In this document: in pieces, positions 23,611 through 32,907 of the stretch
How the letters are laid out: each line of letters opens with the position of its first letter
Numbering within the stretch: position 1 is the stretch's first letter
DNA from: Modicisalibacter sp049808615
Lineage (GTDB): Bacteria > Pseudomonadota > Gammaproteobacteria > Pseudomonadales > Halomonadaceae
DNA length: 64,000 nt
Direction: 5' to 3'
Assembly: GCF_049808615.1 (NCBI RefSeq)
Contig: NZ_JBNCAN010000016.1
Span: 41,797-105,796 of the forward strand
Program-made: the position numbers and the translations under genes
Notes under the pieces: generated by a model
The model's database searches: none
Seen by the model: the letters and a program-made list of their open reading frames with translations, nothing else
What the model was told of the DNA's origin: nothing

Positions 23611-25800
23611 CTACCTCACCTCCTCCACGCTGCGGGAATGGTCATGGCCACGACCGCGACGACGCCAGGTAAAGTAGCGCTCCAGCCACCCCAGCACTCG
23701 CTCGGGCTTGTGGGCGTTCTTCCAGACCCCGGCACTGCCCTTCACCGCCTCGGAGAAGGTCGGATACGGATGGATCGTACCCAGCAGTTTGTTGAGACCG
23801 ATCCCTTGCGTCATGGCCAGGGTGAATTCCGCCAGTAGCTCACCGGCATGTTCACCCACGATACTCGCGCCCAGGATGCGATCCTTGCCGGGCATCGTCA
23901 GCACCTTGATGAAGCCGGTGGTTTCCCCTTCGGCAATGGCACGATCGAGCTCGGCAAACTCATAGTGTGTAATCTCGAATGCGATGTCCTGCTGCGTAGC
24001 ATCGCGTTCATTGAGCCCTACCCGGGCGACCTCGGGCTGGGTGAACGTCACCGCAGGAAGATTGCGATAGTTCACGTTGAAGCGCTTGAGCTCACCGAAC
24101 AGCGCATTGACCGTGGCATGCCAGGCCTGATGCGCGCTGGCATGAGTCATCTGATAAGGCCCCGCGACATCACCACAGGCCCAGATATTGGGATGCAGGC
24201 TGCGCAGGGTACCGTCCACATCCAGCGTACCTCGGGGGGTAGTGCCGATACCGAGTGCCTCCAGACCCAGGCCTGAGACATTGGCTTCGCGCCCGACGGC
24301 CACCAGCAGACGATCGAACACCAGACGCTGCGTTTCTCCGTCGCGTTCGACGACGAGCACCTTGCCCTCATCGCCATGGCTCGGCCCGGGCTCTATGCCA
24401 GTCGCAACGGACCCAAGATGCACTTCGATACCTTCGCTGCGCATCTGCGCCAGCAGCACCTCGGCGACATCCGCGTCTTCGCGGGGTAACAACTGCGGGG
24501 CATGCTGTACGATGGTGACCTGGCTGCCGAGGCGGGCAAAGGCCTGCCCCAGCTCGCAACCGATAGGGCCGCCCCCCAGGATCATTAAGCGCCTGGGCAG
24601 TGTCTCGAGCTGCCATAGATTATCCGACGTCAGCACATCGATTGACTCGAGCCCCGGCAGTTCAGGCACCTTCGGACGCGCACCGCTGGCAATGATCACA
24701 TGCCGGGTGGTCAATACCCGGTCATCGACGCGCACTTCCCAGGGGGTCTGCAAACGCGCCTGACCATTGATCACCTCGACGCCCAGAGATTCGTAACGCT
24801 CGGGACTGTCATGCGGAGCGACATCATCGATTGCCCGGTGCACATGGCTCATGACCTGCTTGAAATCGATACGGGGTTCCTCGGCATGAATGCCAAAGCG
24901 CCCGCCTTCGCGTACCGTTTGCGCGATACGGGAAGCACGAATCAGGGCCTTGGATGGCACGCAGCCTGTGTTCAGGCAATCGCCGCCCATGCGCTCACGC
25001 TCGACCAAGGCCACCCGGGACTTGAGAGCGGCAGCGATATAGCTTGCCACCAGCCCTGCCGAGCCGGCACCGATGACTACAATGTCATAATCAAATCCTT
25101 GTGGCTTGCCATAACGCCGCGCCATGCGACGGCGTTTGATGAGATCCACGCTCCAGCGCGCCAGCAACGGAAAGATGCCGATCAATACAAAGGAGGCGAT
25201 CAAGCCCGGTGACAGGATACCGCCTAGACTCTGCAGCTCTCCCAACTCCTGGCCGGCGTTGACGTAGACCAGGGTGCCCGGCAGCATGCCCACTTGACTG
25301 ACCCAATAAAACGTCAAGGGCCGCATGCGCGTCAGCCCCATTACCAAGTTGATGATGAAGAACGGGAAGATCGGCACCAGACGTAGGGTAAACAGATAGA
25401 AAGCCCCTTCCCGCTCGATACCGCGATTGATGCTGGCAAGCTGACGAGAAAAGCGTCTTTCCAACGGTTTCTGGGCCACCAGTCGCGCAATCAGAAACGC
25501 CAGTGTCGCGCCGATGGCGCTGGCGAAAGAGACGATCAATAGTCCCCAGCCCAGCCCGAACAGCGCCCCGGCGAGCAGCGTCAGCAACGCAGCACCGGGC
25601 AATGAAAGCGCCGCCATGGCGATATAAACGGCAAAGAAGCCACCGGCCACCAGCCAGGGATCTGCTGCGAACCAGCTCTGAAAGCGTGCCTGCTGGTTCT
25701 TGATATTATCCAGGGTCAGCGCATCATCGGCGCCACTGACAAAGAACAGAGCGATCGCCAAGGCGATCACGGCGAGAACGATGAGGCGCTTGCGATTCAA
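23611..25800 (-). CDS. VTT-domain (TVP38/DedA-like) membrane protein fused to a flavin disulfide reductase
   Basis: This 729-residue protein joins two parts. Residues 1-230 form a membrane domain of the VTT/TMEM64 type, with the ALFGLGWG glycine segment and the RLVPIFPFFIINLVMGL segment typical of that superfamily. Residues 238-729 form a pyridine nucleotide-disulfide oxidoreductase: FAD site VVIGAGSAGL, redox cysteines 275 and 280 (GGDCLNTGCVPSK), NAD(P) site ILGGGPIGCELG, and the C-terminal base motif HPYPTFSEAVK as in lipoamide dehydrogenase. Mercuric reductase's C-terminal cysteines are absent. The substrate is unknown; a membrane-held thiol, quinone or lipid-linked disulfide is possible. 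It is first in an operon with a phosphatidyltransferase and DUF3047. Confidence 0.92.
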   Translation of the reverse strand: MNRKRLIVLAVIALAIALFFVSGADDALTLDNIKNQQARFQSWFAADPWLVAGGFFAVYIAMAALSLPGAALLTLLAGALFGLGWGLLIVSFASAIGATLAFLIARLVAQKPLERRFSRQLASINRGIEREGAFYLFTLRLVPIFPFFIINLVMGLTRMRPLTFYWVSQVGMLPGTLVYVNAGQELGELQSLGGILSPGLIASFVLIGIFPLLARWSVDLIKRRRMARRYGKPQGFDYDIVVIGAGSAGLVASYIAAALKSRVALVERERMGGDCLNTGCVPSKALIRASRIAQTVREGGRFGIHAEEPRIDFKQVMSHVHRAIDDVAPHDSPERYESLGVEVINGQARLQTPWEVRVDDRVLTTRHVIIASGARPKVPELPGLESIDVLTSDNLWQLETLPRRLMILGGGPIGCELGQAFARLGSQVTIVQHAPQLLPREDADVAEVLLAQMRSEGIEVHLGSVATGIEPGPSHGDEGKVLVVERDGETQRLVFDRLLVAVGREANVSGLGLEALGIGTTPRGTLDVDGTLRSLHPNIWACGDVAGPYQMTHASAHQAWHATVNALFGELKRFNVNYRNLPAVTFTQPEVARVGLNERDATQQDIAFEITHYEFAELDRAIAEGETTGFIKVLTMPGKDRILGASIVGEHAGELLAEFTLAMTQGIGLNKLLGTIHPYPTFSEAVKGSAGVWKNAHKPERVLGWLERYFTWRRRGRGHDHSRSVEEVR

Positions 25801-26008
25801 TTGACAGTCTCCCTTGGACGGTGTTTGAGGGTGCGATGATTAAGCGGGCAGTGATTGAGCATGCGTTGGCCATGGCAGGTTTTAATGCAGTCGCACGCCA
25901 CGATCAAACCTTACGTATCATTATCAAACGGCAAGAAACGTCACGCCGAGGAACTTGGTGGCGAAAAAGGTTTCCAAATTGGGATAATTCATATCCTTGG
26001 AGAATACA

Positions 26009-26617
26009 GTGCACAAGCTTTTGACCCCTTTGACACTGACGCTAGCGACATTGTCACTTCCCGCTCTTGCCCAGTCCGATACTGCAACGGCGGTTTTCGC
26101 GGGGGGCTGTTTCTGGTGCATGGAGCAGGCCTACGATGAGGTCGAGGGGGTCAAGGCTACCACGTCCGGCTATATCGGTGGCGAAAAGTCAAATCCCAGC
26201 TATGAACAGGTTTCTCGTGGCCAGACTCAGCATGCCGAGGCTGTCGAGGTCGAATACGATCCACAGATCGTGGATTACGCCACTCTGCTCGAAGCGTTCT
26301 GGCACAACATCGACCCCTTTGCTGAAAATCGCCAGTTCTGCGATGGCGGCTCCCAATACCGTAGCGCCATTTTCTATCAGAACGACCAGCAAAGACGCCT
26401 GGCGGAGCAAACCAAGAAAGAACTCGAGGAACGTTTCGGTCAGCCAATCGCTACCCAGATCGTCCCCGCCAATCAATTCTGGAAGGCGGAGGAGTACCAC
26501 CAGGATTATTACAAGAAAAATCCCGTACGCTATCGTTTCTACAAGGCGGGTTGTGGTCGCACCGATCGCCTGAAAGAAGTCTGGGGTGAGCAGGCAGGCC
26601 TGCCCGGTAGCAAATAA
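26009..26617 (+). CDS. msrA: Peptide-methionine (S)-S-oxide reductase, exported
   Basis: MsrA reduces methionine-S-sulfoxide back to methionine. The 202-residue product has the catalytic GCFWCMEQAY motif, the SGYIGG and YEQVSRGQTQHAEAV blocks, and a resolving cysteine near the C terminus (YKAGCGR). Unlike the common cytosolic form it begins with a signal peptide (LLTPLTLTLATLSLPALAQ), so it probably works in the periplasm. The start is taken as the GTG at 26009 because GGAG lies 6 bases ahead; a TTG 12 bases upstream is the only alternative nearby. It is single, divergent from the VTT-oxidoreductase gene and convergent with the MFS gene. Confidence 0.93.
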   Translation: MHKLLTPLTLTLATLSLPALAQSDTATAVFAGGCFWCMEQAYDEVEGVKATTSGYIGGEKSNPSYEQVSRGQTQHAEAVEVEYDPQIVDYATLLEAFWHNIDPFAENRQFCDGGSQYRSAIFYQNDQQRRLAEQTKKELEERFGQPIATQIVPANQFWKAEEYHQDYYKKNPVRYRFYKAGCGRTDRLKEVWGEQAGLPGSK

Positions 26618-26665
26618 GCGCGTTGATACAAAGCTCTTTGGCATGGCCCCATTGTCCTGCTCTGG

Positions 26666-27844
26666 CTATGGCGCCGTTCGCCGCCATAGCCAAATGCTCA
26701 AACCCAGTGTTCCACTGAGTATCAGCCAGGATGCCAGCACTACGCCCTGCCACCCCCCCGCATTCCAGAACGGCTCGAGATAAAACCCACCCAGACTTGC
26801 GCCCAGATAATAGAACACCAGATAAAGCGCCGTGGCGCTGCCCCGAGCGTGAGTCGCCTGTCGCCCCACCCAGCTCGAGGCCATGGAATGACATAGAAAG
26901 AAACCGAAGGCGTTGATCACCAGGCCCAGCAGAATGATCGATAGCGACGTACTTAACGTCACCAGGGTACCGCCCATCAGGATCAGGATGCCCACCATCA
27001 TGCACACCGGCTGGGGTAGGCGCTGCGCCAGACGCCCGGATAACGCCGAGCCGAGCGTGCCTCCCAGATAGGTGACGAAGATCATGCCCAGCCATTGCGT
27101 CGACAGCCTGTAAGGCGCCTCGTGCAGGCGGAAGGTGATATAGCTGTACTGATTGATGAAGATGAAGAAGTTCAGCCCGCCGATCAGATAGGCGCCCAGC
27201 AGCAGCGGATTGCGAAGATGATCCAGCAGGGCTTCGAGGGCGGTCTTCAGACGAAACGGCCGCGACTCGAAATATCGTGCCGACGGCAACAGCCACCAGA
27301 ACAGGGCGACACACCCAAGGCTGAGCAGTCCTACCGCCATGAAGCTGGCATGCAATCCCCCATATTCACCAGCAAAGCCGCCCACGACACGCCCACCGAT
27401 ACCCCCTAAGGTATTGGCACTGATGTAAAACCCCACCGCCAACATCAAGGCTCGGGAGTCGAATTCATCCCCCATCCAGGCAATCGCGACCGCTGGTAGC
27501 CCTCCTAGCACCACCCCCTGGAGCGCGCGCACCATGAGCAGCAGAGTAAAATCGTCGACAAACATCAACGATAGCGAGCATAACGCGGCGATCAGCAAGG
27601 TAAACCGCATGATGCGATCGCGGCCGATGGCATCGGACAGCGGACCGAAGATGAGCAACGAGCAGGCAAGGGTCAGCAGTGCCACCGCCATTACCATCGA
27701 TGCTGCAAGAGTTGATACGTCGAATTCCTGACGCAATTCCGGCAACAAGGGTTGAGCGGCGTAGAGATTGACGAAGACGGTAAACGACCCCAGACACAGC
27801 GCCAGGGTCGCTCGCCACCAGTCTCGACTATAGGCTTCGATCAT
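26666..27844 (-). CDS. MFS transporter, YnfM-like
   Basis: The 392-residue protein has about 12 membrane spans and the major-facilitator motif between spans 2 and 3 (FGPLSDAIGRDRIMR). The opening NLYAAQPLLPELRQEF followed by STLAASMVMAVALLTLA resembles the YnfM / drug-efflux DHA1 branch. The substrate is unknown. It starts 6 bases after the DUF1266-type gene on the same strand, so the two are likely one transcript. It is convergent with msrA. Confidence 0.85.
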   Translation of the reverse strand: MIEAYSRDWWRATLALCLGSFTVFVNLYAAQPLLPELRQEFDVSTLAASMVMAVALLTLACSLLIFGPLSDAIGRDRIMRFTLLIAALCSLSLMFVDDFTLLLMVRALQGVVLGGLPAVAIAWMGDEFDSRALMLAVGFYISANTLGGIGGRVVGGFAGEYGGLHASFMAVGLLSLGCVALFWWLLPSARYFESRPFRLKTALEALLDHLRNPLLLGAYLIGGLNFFIFINQYSYITFRLHEAPYRLSTQWLGMIFVTYLGGTLGSALSGRLAQRLPQPVCMMVGILILMGGTLVTLSTSLSIILLGLVINAFGFFLCHSMASSWVGRQATHARGSATALYLVFYYLGASLGGFYLEPFWNAGGWQGVVLASWLILSGTLGLSIWLWRRTAP

Positions 27845-27850
27845 GGGGTC

Positions 27851-30310
27851 TCAGTGTAGCGTTCGGCTATCGCCGGGGAGTGTGTCGATATGACGGGGCG
27901 CCCAATGACGCGGCCGCGAGCCGGGAAAATCCAGGCTCGCCCAGGGACCTGCCAACGGGGGCGTACCACATAGCCAGGCGACCAGACCCTTTCGAAAATC
28001 CTGCAGAAAAGCCTCTCGCTCCGTGGTCTCTCCCATGAAGAAGGCAAATCCCGCGAAGAGCCCCTCGGCATAGGTCTGCCAGCTGCCGTAATGCTGCTGA
28101 GCCAGGAACAGAGCCTTGTCGAGCATGTTTTCCAATGTGGCTTCATCCAGCCAACCAAGCGTGCATCCCGTAATGGCCAGATCGACGGCCTGAGCCAGAT
28201 CCCAGGCCGCCATGTCGGTATCATTGCAGCGGGTATCGTTGTCCCGCACGCGGCGCAGACGCAACAGGTGATGCCGTTCGTCTTCCGAACATTCGCCGGA
28301 TTCCAGAATGGCTATTTCTTCTTCCAGGCGTGCGCGATTGAGAGTATAGGGTGCATAGTTGATCTGATACTCCTGGCGATCGCCGGCATCGAGTAAAAAC
28401 GTGAGGAACTCCCGCAGTTCGTCGGCGTTATGCAGACCATAATGACTCTCCAGCCACTGGCGTGCCGCCTCGCCTTCCACCACCCCTTCGCGCTGGGGCT
28501 CCCCCCAGGTACCCGGATTGAGAGGGCCGGTCAGGGCCAGGGCGGTGAACCGGGATAACGAGGGCCGGGGCCCAGGCTCTCGCCACGCTGGACGCCGCCA
28601 ATCCAGCCAATAAAAACAGCTCCCTGGGTCGTCCCGATGCCAGCGTATTTCATGTACCAGCGTATCGTCGGGCATTTCCGGCAGTACCGTTTCCCAGGCT
28701 ATCCAGGCCTCGAGAAGCCGTTGGGCTTCCCCATACAGATGACACAGCACGCTGCGCAATGCCCGGGCAAGACGTCTCAACTCATGATGATCGAAACTCC
28801 CGCTATCGTCGGCCATCAACAGATAGAATGCGTATTTCTCTGCCATATGGATGGTCGCGGCATGCCCCGCACAAGCCGCCAGCGCACTTCGAGCACGCAG
28901 CTCCTCCGGTGATGGCTGTCCGAACACCGTCTTGCTCGGCGGTAGAATATTGTGCGCGACATCCGCGGCCAGCTGATTGAGATGATGCGACTGTGCCGGC
29001 AACCAATAACGCGCCAGCCCTTGTACTCCTTCATCGGCAAACAGGCCCAGCGTCTCGGCAAGATAGCGTCTGGCATCCTCGCGACGCGCCTCGGGTATCG
29101 ACGCCGCTATTCCCTGGCGATAAAGCAACTCCGGCTCACGCACGGAGGCCAGGGCCAGCACCCAATGCCAATCATCCCGATGCCAGTCACGCATGGCCTC
29201 GCGTGACACCTCGCGCTGCCTGTCGTTAATCAACTCCTTGAGCGGTATACACCAGGGAGAGACCGGGGAGTAGAGAAGCAATGCCGCTTCCTCGGTGATC
29301 GACTTTCCCCCGGGATACTGACCTTCGAAAAGACACCGTCCGCGTTGATAGGCATGTACCAACGCCGTCCAATCGCTGTAGCGTCGCGTGAGCAGATCAG
29401 CCCCGTGCAGGGCAAAATGCTCGGCTTCGTCGTCGGCCAGCCACCCCAGGGCCAGCCCGGCATAGGCCAGGTCGATCAAACGCAACCAATCCCAGGCGGC
29501 CCACTCGAGTGGCTCTCCTTGAGTGATGAAGGCCAGCACTATCTCTCCGTAGCGGCGCTGATCGATAAGCCCTGCCAACCAGGCCTGGCGTGCCGACTCA
29601 TCCTGCTCCAGCAACCGAGCCACATCGAGATCCCACCCATAGCGATGCCCCTGGGACCCCAACCACAGCAGCGTCCGTATCAGATCATCCCGATCCTGAA
29701 TCTGCCAAATTCGGTTTAACCAGGCAGCTGCATCAGGCCAATCACGTAAGTAATCTGGCGACTCCACCAGCGATGGCGCAAACAGCGCCCGGGGCAACCA
29801 GGCGTGAGACGTCTCGGTACTGGGCCATAGCGGTTTTTCCGTACAGGTTTCCAGATAGTCGCCCAGCAAGCGCCAGGTAACGCCCTCCCCGTCATGCTCA
29901 AGCGTCGCCAGTGCCTCGCTGGCTCTGGCAAATGCTTCATCGCCCTGGGCCCAGCCTCGCTCGAGACGAACATCACGTAGCGCCGCCAACCACTCGTCCA
30001 GATCGGCATAGCGAGCCTGGAGGGTCTTGGTCAAACGCAGCATCCAGGCTCGGGCATGCTCAACACTCAACCAGTCCGCCGCAACCGCCAGTGCCAGATA
30101 CTCCATGGCGGCGAGCTGAGACTGGGGATCCGGGACACCGGCTGGGAACGCCTCGAGTAACCGCCAGCCCAGCTCACCTCGCTCGACGATGTCGAATTCG
30201 GCCAATCGCGTCACGGCCTGCGCCGGTTCCACCGCGATCGGATCAGGCGCGTAGGCCCAACCGCAAAGCACTAACTGCTGCGACCACCATGCATTAAGGG
30301 GATCGACCAA
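27851..30310 (-). CDS. Large protein with three DUF1266-like repeats
   Basis: The 819-residue protein lacks a signal peptide or membrane spans and is rich in tryptophan and acidic residues. Three regions share one pattern: an A-W-(D/E)-x-L-x-x-A helix, then GWL or DWL, a run of charged residues, a Y-x-(S/D)-W step and a helix ending near G. They lie at about 66-125, 268-332 and 699-762; the last (AAWDLAQAVDLAITGCTLGWL ... YGSWQTYAEG, split here) is the closest to the DUF1266 domain known from Escherichia coli YbeU/YbeR. Function is unknown. The middle part (335-560) may hold a decayed fourth unit. It precedes an MFS gene by 6 bases. Confidence 0.75.
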   Translation of the reverse strand: MVDPLNAWWSQQLVLCGWAYAPDPIAVEPAQAVTRLAEFDIVERGELGWRLLEAFPAGVPDPQSQLAAMEYLALAVAADWLSVEHARAWMLRLTKTLQARYADLDEWLAALRDVRLERGWAQGDEAFARASEALATLEHDGEGVTWRLLGDYLETCTEKPLWPSTETSHAWLPRALFAPSLVESPDYLRDWPDAAAWLNRIWQIQDRDDLIRTLLWLGSQGHRYGWDLDVARLLEQDESARQAWLAGLIDQRRYGEIVLAFITQGEPLEWAAWDWLRLIDLAYAGLALGWLADDEAEHFALHGADLLTRRYSDWTALVHAYQRGRCLFEGQYPGGKSITEEAALLLYSPVSPWCIPLKELINDRQREVSREAMRDWHRDDWHWVLALASVREPELLYRQGIAASIPEARREDARRYLAETLGLFADEGVQGLARYWLPAQSHHLNQLAADVAHNILPPSKTVFGQPSPEELRARSALAACAGHAATIHMAEKYAFYLLMADDSGSFDHHELRRLARALRSVLCHLYGEAQRLLEAWIAWETVLPEMPDDTLVHEIRWHRDDPGSCFYWLDWRRPAWREPGPRPSLSRFTALALTGPLNPGTWGEPQREGVVEGEAARQWLESHYGLHNADELREFLTFLLDAGDRQEYQINYAPYTLNRARLEEEIAILESGECSEDERHHLLRLRRVRDNDTRCNDTDMAAWDLAQAVDLAITGCTLGWLDEATLENMLDKALFLAQQHYGSWQTYAEGLFAGFAFFMGETTEREAFLQDFRKGLVAWLCGTPPLAGPWASLDFPGSRPRHWAPRHIDTLPGDSRTLH

Positions 30311-30553
30311 ATCACACCTCGGGCGCTTGAAGATCTAAGAAAGTAAACAGCGATATAGTGTAACGGAAAGCATCGCACAGGCCGATGCTCTTGCACTCAT
30401 CGCATTGTGCATCGACAGTAGAGGGAAGAAGTATCACGAGCATTATCACAAGACGCTTGGCGAGTCGTTTAAAATAATACACACTGCGTTCGAGATGATG
30501 ATCGTTCAGTTATTTTCCACTGCGCTCTTTGGTTTGAACCAGGAGGTTTTACC

Positions 30554-31852
30554 ATGAACAACGCCCAACTCAATGAACTCAAGCAGCGTTATGTCGCCAG
30601 CGGCGCAGCAAGCCCTGCTGCTCATTTTGCCGACCGCGCCGAGAACGCCGAGATCTGGGATGCGGACGGAAACCGCTTCGTCGACTTCGCCGGCGGCATC
30701 GGCGTACTCAATATCGGCCATCGCCATCCCAAGGTGGTCGAGGCGGTCAAGGCACAACTCGACAAGGTCATGCACACCTGCCAGACCGTCATGCCCTACG
30801 AAGGCTATGTGAGAGTGGCGGAGAAGCTCAGCCAGATCACACCGGTTCGCGGCCACGCCAAGGTCATGCTGGCCAACTCCGGCGCCGAGGCACTGGAAAA
30901 CGCCGTCAAGGTGGCGCGTGCCGCCACGGGCAAGACCAACGTGATCTGCTTCGACGGCGGCTATCATGGCCGCACCTTCATGACCATGGCGATGAACGGC
31001 AAGGTCAACCCCTACCAGACGGATTTCGGGCCCATGCCGGGCACGGTCTTCCGGGCGCCCTACCCGGTGCCCTATCACGGCGTCAGCGAAGACGAGGCCC
31101 TGCGCGGCCTGAAGATGGCCTTGAGAACCGATGCCAACCCCAAAGACACCGCGGCGATCATCCTCGAGCCGGTGCTGGGTGAAGGCGGTTTCTATGCGGC
31201 ACCGACGAGCTTCTTGAAGGCGATCCGCGACATCTGCGATGAGCACGGCATGCTGATGATCGTGGATGAGGTGCAAAGCGGCTTCGGACGCACCGGCAAG
31301 ATGTTCGCCATCGAGCACAGCGGCGTGGAGCCGGACATCATGACCATGGCCAAGAGCATGGGCGACGGCATGCCGATCTCCGCCGTCGTCGGCACCGATA
31401 AGCACATGGACGCGTCCGGCGGCAACTCTCTGGGCGGCACCTATACCGGCAGCCCGGTCTCCTGCGCGGCAGTCCTGGCGGTACTCGAGGTGTTCGAGGA
31501 AGAAAACATCCTCGAGAAGAGCCAGGCGCTGGGTGACAAGCTGGCCAAGCGCTTCGGTCAGTGGCAGCAGCAGTTCGACTGCATCGACAACGTGCGCAAC
31601 CTGGGCGCTATGGCGGCCTTCGACCTGGTATCCGACAAGGCCAACCATACCCCGAATGCCGAACTCGCCGGCGCACTGTGCAAGAAGGCGCGTAAGAATG
31701 GATTGGTTCTGCTCTCCTGTGGCATGTACGGCAACACCATTCGCTTCTTGATGCCCGTCACCATCGAAGACAAGATACTCGAGGAAGGCTTCGCCATCAT
31801 CGAGCAGGCACTGACCGAGCTGGTAGGAAGCAAGCAGACCGCCAGCGCCTGA
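30554..31852 (+). CDS. gabT: 4-aminobutyrate aminotransferase
   Basis: GabT transfers the amino group of 4-aminobutyrate to 2-oxoglutarate, giving succinate semialdehyde and glutamate. The 432-residue class III aminotransferase has the ANSGAEALENAVKVAR cofactor loop, the GGYHGRT block, the VDEVQSGFGRTGK motif and the PLP lysine in MTMAKSMGDGMP. The usual motif reads SLGGG; here SMGDG replaces it. A strong AGGAGGT lies 6 bases before the ATG. No gabD is adjacent. The 243-base upstream gap has a GCATCG/CGATGC hairpin (30369-30389) and an AT-rich TTTAAAATAATAC stretch but no clear promoter pair. Acetylornithine or other omega-aminotransferase activity is the alternative. Confidence 0.9.
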   Translation: MNNAQLNELKQRYVASGAASPAAHFADRAENAEIWDADGNRFVDFAGGIGVLNIGHRHPKVVEAVKAQLDKVMHTCQTVMPYEGYVRVAEKLSQITPVRGHAKVMLANSGAEALENAVKVARAATGKTNVICFDGGYHGRTFMTMAMNGKVNPYQTDFGPMPGTVFRAPYPVPYHGVSEDEALRGLKMALRTDANPKDTAAIILEPVLGEGGFYAAPTSFLKAIRDICDEHGMLMIVDEVQSGFGRTGKMFAIEHSGVEPDIMTMAKSMGDGMPISAVVGTDKHMDASGGNSLGGTYTGSPVSCAAVLAVLEVFEEENILEKSQALGDKLAKRFGQWQQQFDCIDNVRNLGAMAAFDLVSDKANHTPNAELAGALCKKARKNGLVLLSCGMYGNTIRFLMPVTIEDKILEEGFAIIEQALTELVGSKQTASA

Positions 31853-31880
31853 TGCCGTAATACATGGCTGTCATATGAAA

Positions 31881-31918
31881 ACACCCCACGACCATCAATG
31901 ATCGTGGGGTGTTTTTTT
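31881..31918. terminator. Bidirectional terminator between gabT and the GlsB-like gene
   Basis: A perfect 11-bp stem (ACACCCCACGA / TCGTGGGGTGT) with a 10-base loop is followed by a run of T on the plus strand and preceded by A residues. It serves gabT and can serve the convergent small gene. Confidence 0.92.
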
Positions 31919-31931
31919 GCGCTTTTTTGCG

Positions 31932-32174
31932 TCAGGCCTGGCGCACCTTGGACACGATCCAGAGCAGTAAGACGGCACCGACGGTCGCAGTGACCAGAGA
32001 GCCGATGAAGCCTCCTGCATGCAATCCCAACAACCTGAACAATAAACCGCCCAGCACCGCGCCGACGATACCCACGCCGACGTTACCGAAGATACCGAAA
32101 CCACCACCCCGCATGATGTTACCGGCGATCCAGCCTGCCAGCCCGCCGATGATCAACCATAGAATCAATCCCAT
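31932..32174 (-). CDS. GlsB/YeaQ/YmgE-family stress-response membrane protein
   Basis: The 80-residue protein is almost wholly hydrophobic with three short glycine-rich spans. It opens MGLILWLIIGGLAGWIAG and has the NIMRGGGFGIFGNVGVGI(V)GAVLGG pattern of the YeaQ/YmgE (transglycosylase-associated) family. Members are induced by envelope or general stress, but their activity is not known. GGGAG lies 7 bases before the ATG. It is convergent with gabT. Confidence 0.92.
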   Translation of the reverse strand: MGLILWLIIGGLAGWIAGNIMRGGGFGIFGNVGVGIVGAVLGGLLFRLLGLHAGGFIGSLVTATVGAVLLLWIVSKVRQA

Positions 32175-32249
32175 CGCTCATCTCCCTTGCATCGTCCATG
32201 AAGAAATAAAGATCCTAGCCTGCCACAAAACGGTTCAGCCACAAACCGA

Positions 32250-32798
32250 TTAAAAAGACGAGCCGGGCTGTTGCAGAAATGCCTGTTCTTCAACGCTCGA
32301 CTCACGTCCTAGCACCTCGTTGCGGTGAGGATAGCGCCCGAAGCGCTCGAGGATGTCACGATGACGCCGCTCATGCTTGAGATTGTCCTCGAGCCCCGCC
32401 TGATCGAAAAGTCGCAGTGCTTCATCGTGAATACGTAGCGATTCACTGTGCATGTAAGGCATATAAAGAAACGCCCGCTGCGCCACCTTGAGATGGCGAT
32501 CGGCCCGCGCCGCCACCGCCTCCTGAGCCAAGGCCAGGGCCTGGGGGTCCTGAGCAAAAGCTGCTGCCTGACCACGATGGATGTTGCGCGAGAATTGATC
32601 GAGGACCAGAATCTCCGCCAAACGTCCCTGGGGAGAACGGCGCCACATCCACAGCTCACCGGCAACGGCGGCATCAAGCAATGGCGAAAAACGCTCGGTG
32701 ATTTTACGATCGAAGGCGTTATCCTTACTGAACCACTGCCGAGGCGTGGCTTCATCGAACCAGAAATGCAGTACCGCTTGCGCAGGGGAATCGGTCAT
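32250..32798 (-). CDS. DUF924 family protein
   Basis: The 182-residue helical protein matches DUF924: it begins with AVLHFWFDEATPRQWFSKD, then the VLDQFSRNIHRGQAAAFAQD block and the FLYMPYMHSESL segment, and ends in FGRYPHRNEVLGRESS. The family is TPR-like and its role is unknown. GGAGAT precedes the ATG. It is 75 bases upstream of the GlsB-like gene on the same strand. Confidence 0.9.
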   Translation of the reverse strand: MTDSPAQAVLHFWFDEATPRQWFSKDNAFDRKITERFSPLLDAAVAGELWMWRRSPQGRLAEILVLDQFSRNIHRGQAAAFAQDPQALALAQEAVAARADRHLKVAQRAFLYMPYMHSESLRIHDEALRLFDQAGLEDNLKHERRHRDILERFGRYPHRNEVLGRESSVEEQAFLQQPGSSF

Positions 32799-32907
32799 TG
32801 CATGCGATCTCCGTCGAGTTGCTGTTATGAATAGAATCAGATTAGTTCAAGCGCGCCCCAGGCCCAACCTTCGCTTGATCACAATCCGCCGATAGTCAGG
32901 AGTCATG

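Noticed and set aside
23611..25800. Mercuric reductase
   Set aside because: The CLNTGCVPSK redox site is shared with MerA, but the C-terminal cysteine pair and the metal-binding N-terminal domain are missing and the lipoamide-dehydrogenase-type HPYPTFSE base is present.
30506..31648. 380-codon minus-strand frame opposite gabT
   Set aside because: Shadow of the aminotransferase gene; it also runs through the gabT ribosome site and upstream gap.
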